This document shows, in pieces, positions 6,196-9,564 of a stretch of DNA of 9,564 bases. Below the pieces are notes generated by a model, which saw only the letters and a program-made list of their open reading frames with translations, was not told the DNA's origin and ran no database searches. Every line of letters begins with the position of its first letter. Position 1 is the stretch's first letter. Position numbers and translations under genes: made by a program. The DNA comes from CAKZKT01 sp034434235 (GTDB lineage Bacteria > Chloroflexota > Anaerolineae > CG2-30-64-16): assembly GCA_034434235.1 (NCBI GenBank), contig DAOTZV010000100.1, positions 1 to 9,564 on the forward strand, read 5' to 3'.

Positions 6196-6205
6196 CCGAT
6201 CTGCC
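6195..6205. repeat. Isolated copy of the GCCGATCTGCC spacer word
   Basis: The 11 bases GCCGATCTGCC begin at the last base of the TAG stop of the membrane protein gene. They are identical to 3726-3736 inside the octamer array after E1 alpha. It is again located at a gene end. Confidence 0.4.
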
Positions 6206-6237
6206 AGCGAGCAAAACACACGAACGGGAGTTTGCGT

Positions 6238-7379
6238 ATGTCAGATCCGCTTCTCGATCTGGACTATCAGCCACATCTGCCCCCCAAGACCGATTACGGG
6301 ATCGGCATCGTCGGCTGCGGCGGCATCGTGAACTACGCGGCGTTGCCGACTTACAAGAAGCATCACCTGAACGTGATCGGCTGTTACGATGTGCGCTATG
6401 AGGCGGCCGAGCGCACGGCGCGCGAATTCTCGATCCCGCGCGTGTATCGCACCCTGGATGAGCTGTTGGCCGATCCGGCCGTCGAGATCGTCGAGATCTC
6501 GGTGCCGCCCTGGCATCAGCTCGCGATCGCCCGCCAGTGCATCGCGGCCGGCAAGCACCTGTTGTGCCAGAAGCCCTTGTCCGACAAGCTGGCCGAGGCG
6601 GCCGAGATCGTGCGCCTGGCCCACGAGGCGGGCGTCAAGCTGGCAGTGAACCAGCAGCTCCGTTGGGGCCAGGGCCTGCGCGCCGCGCGCACGTTGATCC
6701 GCAAAGGGTGGATCGGTCAGGTCACCGACGCCTCCATCCAGGTCAGCGTCAACACCGCCTGGGACATGTGGCCGTGGCTGGCCGCCCAGGAGCGCCTGGA
6801 GGTCCTCTATCACAGCATCCACTACCTGGATGCCATCCGCGCGCCCTCTTCGGCGACCCGGAGTGGATCACCAGCCGCCACAGCCGCTATCCGCTCCAGG
6901 GCCAGGTGCGCGGCGAGACCAAGACGATCACCATCCTGGACTATCCGGACACGCCCGGAAGCGGCGATTATCAGTACACCGCGCCGAACATGCAGGCCTT
7001 CGTGGCGGCCAACCACTACAACCGGAGCGATGACTACTTCGCCATCTTTCGGTTCATCGGCACCGAAGGGGTGATCACCGGCACGCTCGGCGCCATGTAC
7101 AACTACCCGCACGGCCGGCCCGATACGCTGGAGTGGAGCAGCCGGCGCTACTACCCCGACAAGCGCTTCGAGGCCAAGCTCGAGGGCAAGTGGATTCCCG
7201 ACTCCTTCATCGGCCCGACCGCATCGCTGATGGAAGCGATCCAGACCGACGGCGTGCCGGAGACGGACGGCTTCGACAACCTGCAAACGCTGCGCGTGGT
7301 CGAGGCCTGCTATCTTTCGGCCGCCGAACATCGCACCGTCAACCTGGGCGAGTGTCAGGCGATCCCGTGTCGGGAGTAA
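6238..7379 (+). pseudogene. Gfo/Idh/MocA family NAD(P)-dependent oxidoreductase, interrupted by a frameshift near 6841
   Basis: The family oxidises sugars, inositols and related polyols with NAD(P). The N-terminal Rossmann fold shows GIVGCGGI (23-30). CQKP (109-113 region, Lys112) stands for the usual EKP motif, with Gln in place of Glu. HSIHYLDAIR (192-201) carries the typical catalytic His/Asp region. The frame breaks straight after Arg201. The first frame continues as unrelated Arg/Ser-rich sequence to a stop at 7074, while good family sequence (LFGDPEWITSRH onward) resumes in another frame from 6846 and ends at 7379. Removing two bases from CGCGCG (6838-6843) restores a continuous 379-residue protein of normal length. 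This could be a real inactivating GC-dinucleotide insertion or a sequencing/assembly error. GGGAG 7 nt upstream supports ATG 6238. Confidence 0.85.
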
Positions 7380-7389
7380 GGAGTTTGTC

Positions 7390-8268
7390 GTGGAGCAGCG
7401 TTTTGCGGGCAAAGTTGCAATTGTCACCGGCGCGGGGCAAGGGATCGGCCGGGCGATCGCGTTGCGGCTGGCGCGGGAGGGCGCGCACGTGGTGATCGCG
7501 GAGTACAACGCGGCCAATGCGGCCGCCGTCGCCCAGGAGATCGCGGCCGCGGGCGGCCGCGCCTTGGCCTATCCCGTTGACATCGCCGATGCCGCCGCCG
7601 GCCAGAAGATGGTGGACGACGTCGCCGCGCAGCTCGGCCGCCTCGACATCCTGGTCAACAACGCGGGCGTGATCCAGACGAAGCCGATGCTCGAGCTGAC
7701 CGAGGCCGACTGGGACCGCGTCCTGGATGTCAACCTGCGCGGGACGTTCTTCCTGATCCAGGCGGCGGCGCGCCAGATGATCCGGCAACTGCCGGAGGCG
7801 CTGCGCGCCGCGGCCGCGACTCCGGCCGACATCATGAAGATGAAGACGGCCGAACCCGAGGCGGATCTGTCGCAGTTCGCGCCGAGCTACGGCAAGATCG
7901 TCAACCTTTCTTCGATCGCCGGCCGCCGCGGCCGGCCTCTGCAGACGCATTACGCGGCCAGCAAGGCCGCGATCATCAACCTGACGCAATCGGCCGCGCT
8001 GGCGCTGGCGCCCTATCGGATCAACGTCAACGCGGTGTGCCCCGGCGTCGTGATGACCCCCATGTGGCAACAGATAGATGCCGAGCGCGGCCGGCTCTTC
8101 GGCGCCAGGCCCGGCGAGGCGATGGCGAATTTCATCAACACCGTGCCCCTCAAGCGCGCCGCCGTCCCCGAAGATGTGGCCGGCGCCGTGGCGTTCCTCT
8201 GCTCGGCCGACGCCGATTACATCACCGGCCAGGCGCTGAATGTGGACGGGGGGTTTGAGATGGATTGA
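7390..8268 (+). CDS. Classical short-chain dehydrogenase/reductase (sugar/polyol dehydrogenase-like)
   Basis: The product is 292 residues with all classical SDR motifs: cofactor-binding TGAGQGIG (13-20), NNAG (90-93), Asn115, Ser174/Ser175, and catalytic Tyr188 and Lys192 in YAASK. Glu38 at the end of the second strand suggests NAD rather than NADP. CPGVVMTPMW (217-226) and the C-terminal GQALNVDGG are typical of sugar/polyol and 3-oxoacyl reductase-like members. It is about 35-40 residues longer than usual because of an extra Ala-rich, then charged segment at 133-167, just before KIVNLSS. The GTG start has AAGGAG 6 nt upstream, overlapping the TAA of the preceding oxidoreductase gene, so the two are in one transcript. 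It probably oxidises a hydroxyl group of a sugar acid or polyol; substrate unknown. Confidence 0.88.
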   Translation: MEQRFAGKVAIVTGAGQGIGRAIALRLAREGAHVVIAEYNAANAAAVAQEIAAAGGRALAYPVDIADAAAGQKMVDDVAAQLGRLDILVNNAGVIQTKPMLELTEADWDRVLDVNLRGTFFLIQAAARQMIRQLPEALRAAAATPADIMKMKTAEPEADLSQFAPSYGKIVNLSSIAGRRGRPLQTHYAASKAAIINLTQSAALALAPYRINVNAVCPGVVMTPMWQQIDAERGRLFGARPGEAMANFINTVPLKRAAVPEDVAGAVAFLCSADADYITGQALNVDGGFEMD

Positions 8269-8269
8269 C

Positions 8270-8297
8270 GTGAAACGTGAAACGTCAAACGTCAAAC
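8270..8297. repeat. Heptamer tandem array GTSAAAC x4 after the short-chain dehydrogenase gene
   Basis: Units are GTGAAAC, GTGAAAC, GTCAAAC and GTCAAAC, directly after the TGA stop (8266-8268), with a partial unit over the stop itself. It has the same period and consensus as the array at 5602-5643. Confidence 0.7.
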
Positions 8298-8308
8298 GGG
8301 TTGGGGGC

Positions 8309-9564
8309 ATGAACGCGCACGTCGTAGATTCTCGTTATCTGGGCGATCTCTTCGGCACGGAGGAGCTGCGCCGGATCTTCGCGGACACGTATCAGCTTCA
8401 GTGTTGGCTCGACTTCGAGGCCGCGCTGGCGCGCGCTGAGGCGGCCGTCGGGCTGATTCCGGCTGCGGCCGCGGCCGAGATCACCCGCAAGGCCCGGGCC
8501 GAGCTGATTGACCTGGAGGCTCTGCGCGAAGGGGTCCGCTTCACCGGCCACCCGCTGATCTCGCTGGTGCGCCAGCTCGCCGATCTGTGCGAAGGGGAGG
8601 CCGGCCGCTACGTGCATTGGGGCGCGACGACGCAAGACGTCACCGACACCGGCTTGATGTTGCAGGCGAAGGCCGCCCACGCGATCATCCTGCGCGATCT
8701 GCGGGCGTTGGCCGATGCCCTGGCCGACCTGGCCCGCCGCGAGCGCGACACGTTGATGCCGGGACGCACGCACGGCCAACATGCCACCCCCATCACCCTC
8801 GGCTTCAAGGTCGCCGTCTGGCTGGACGAGGTGCGACGGCACAGCGAGCGCATGGAACAGCTTGCCCCGCGCGTCTTCGTGGGCGAGTTCGCCGGCGCGT
8901 CCACCACGCTGGCATCGGTGGCCGCGGCCGGCCTGGAGATCCAACGCCGGCTGATGGCCGATTTGGGGTTGGCCGTGCCCGCCATCGGCTGGCACGCCGC
9001 CCGCGATCGCTTTGCCGAGCTGGGCGCGATGCTGGCCATGGTTGCCGCGACGATGGGCAAGATCGCGCACGAGGTCATCTTGCTCCAAAAGAGCGAGGTA
9101 ATGGAGCTGGAAGAGCCGCACCATCACGGCAAGGTCGGCTCCAGCACCATGCCGCACAAGCGCAACCCGATGATCTGCGAGGGGATCATGGCCCAGGCGC
9201 GGCTGGCCCGCGCGCTGTTGCCCGCGCTGCTGGAAGCGATGGGCACGGCCGAGCACGAACGCGACTGGTCGGCCGTCCACACCGAGTGGGCCGCCGTGCC
9301 CGAGCTTTGCCTGTTGGCCGGCGCGGCCGTGGCCCAGACGCTGGGGGTTGTCCGCGATCTGATCGTCTATCGCGATCGCATGCGCGCCAACGTGGACGCG
9401 TTGCACGGCCTGATCCTGTCCGAGGCGGTGATGCTGCGCCTGGGCGAGTTCGTGGGCCGGCAGGTCGCCCACGACATCGTCTACGACGCGGCGATGGCCG
9501 CCTTTGAGCAGCGTCGTCCCCTGGCCGATCTGCTGGCGGCCGATCCGCGCGTGACGGCGCACCT
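8309..9564 (+). CDS. Adenylosuccinate lyase/3-carboxymuconate cycloisomerase superfamily enzyme, 3' end outside window
   Basis: The open frame gives at least 418 residues of the fumarase/aspartase superfamily, homotetrameric enzymes that remove a group beta to a carboxylate. Motifs seen are HWGATTQDVTDT (103-114), RTHGQHA (153-159) with the expected catalytic His155 or His158 region, and the superfamily signature GSSTMPHKRNP (277-287) with the catalytic serine loop. These signatures fit both purB-type adenylosuccinate lyase and pcaB-type cycloisomerase. No purine or protocatechuate gene is nearby, and the operon context suggests a catabolic paralogue on another substrate. The start ATG has only a G-rich GGGTTGGGGG close by, so the ribosome binding site is poor, but the N-terminus (LFGTEELRRIF onward) aligns with the usual family start. 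The gene follows a heptamer array. Confidence 0.87.
   Translation, partial: MNAHVVDSRYLGDLFGTEELRRIFADTYQLQCWLDFEAALARAEAAVGLIPAAAAAEITRKARAELIDLEALREGVRFTGHPLISLVRQLADLCEGEAGRYVHWGATTQDVTDTGLMLQAKAAHAIILRDLRALADALADLARRERDTLMPGRTHGQHATPITLGFKVAVWLDEVRRHSERMEQLAPRVFVGEFAGASTTLASVAAAGLEIQRRLMADLGLAVPAIGWHAARDRFAELGAMLAMVAATMGKIAHEVILLQKSEVMELEEPHHHGKVGSSTMPHKRNPMICEGIMAQARLARALLPALLEAMGTAEHERDWSAVHTEWAAVPELCLLAGAAVAQTLGVVRDLIVYRDRMRANVDALHGLILSEAVMLRLGEFVGRQVAHDIVYDAAMAAFEQRRPLADLLAADPRVTAH

Noticed and set aside
8285..9562. 425-codon minus-strand ORF opposite the lyase gene
   Set aside because: His/Gln/Arg-rich shadow. The plus strand carries full superfamily signatures over the same range.

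Overview
The window is GC-rich, tightly packed bacterial DNA with two divergent transcription units that start from a shared intergenic region (about 2350-2715). The organism cannot be named from the sequence alone. High GC, GTG starts and short degenerate oligomer arrays directly after stop codons (GTGAAAC/GTAAAAC and CGATTTGC types) recall environmental Chloroflexota (Anaerolineae or Caldilineae-like); this is an impression from memory, not a computed assignment.

Leftward unit (minus strand): an M42-family metallo-aminopeptidase (1285-2349, GTG start), followed with overlapping ends by a PHP-domain metal-dependent phosphoesterase-like protein (1-1289, running off the window). The PHP gene has no ATG at its plausible start. 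An ideal Shine-Dalgarno sequence lies 6 nt before an ATT codon whose last base is the first base of the upstream TAA stop. A good sigma70-type promoter (TTGACG-17-TAAACT) precedes the unit, with a perfect 6-3-6 palindrome over its -35 element.

Intergenic region: between the two promoters sits an 89-bp MITE-like element (2455-2543). It has 12-bp terminal inverted repeats (11/12) and an 8-bp target duplication, CCAAATGT.

Rightward unit (plus strand): a TPP-dependent 2-oxoacid dehydrogenase E1 alpha subunit (2716-3678); a lactonase-type amidohydrolase (3774-4631); the E1 beta subunit, joined to the amidohydrolase by an ATGA overlap (4628-5605); a small multi-pass membrane protein (5683-6195); a Gfo/Idh/MocA oxidoreductase with a frameshift near 6841 (6238-7379); a short-chain dehydrogenase (7390-8268); and an adenylosuccinate lyase/carboxymuconate cycloisomerase superfamily enzyme that runs off the right edge (8309-9564).

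Taken together, the rightward genes (lactonase, two NAD(P)-type sugar/polyol dehydrogenases, a fumarase-superfamily lyase and a decarboxylating E1 pair) look like a catabolic operon for a sugar, sugar acid or polyol that ends in oxidative decarboxylation of a 2-oxo acid. The substrate is not deducible here. No E2, E3, transporter or regulator gene is in the window. The most notable items are the lactonase between the two E1 subunit genes, the ATT start, the MITE with its target duplication, the palindrome over the promoter, and the frameshift.
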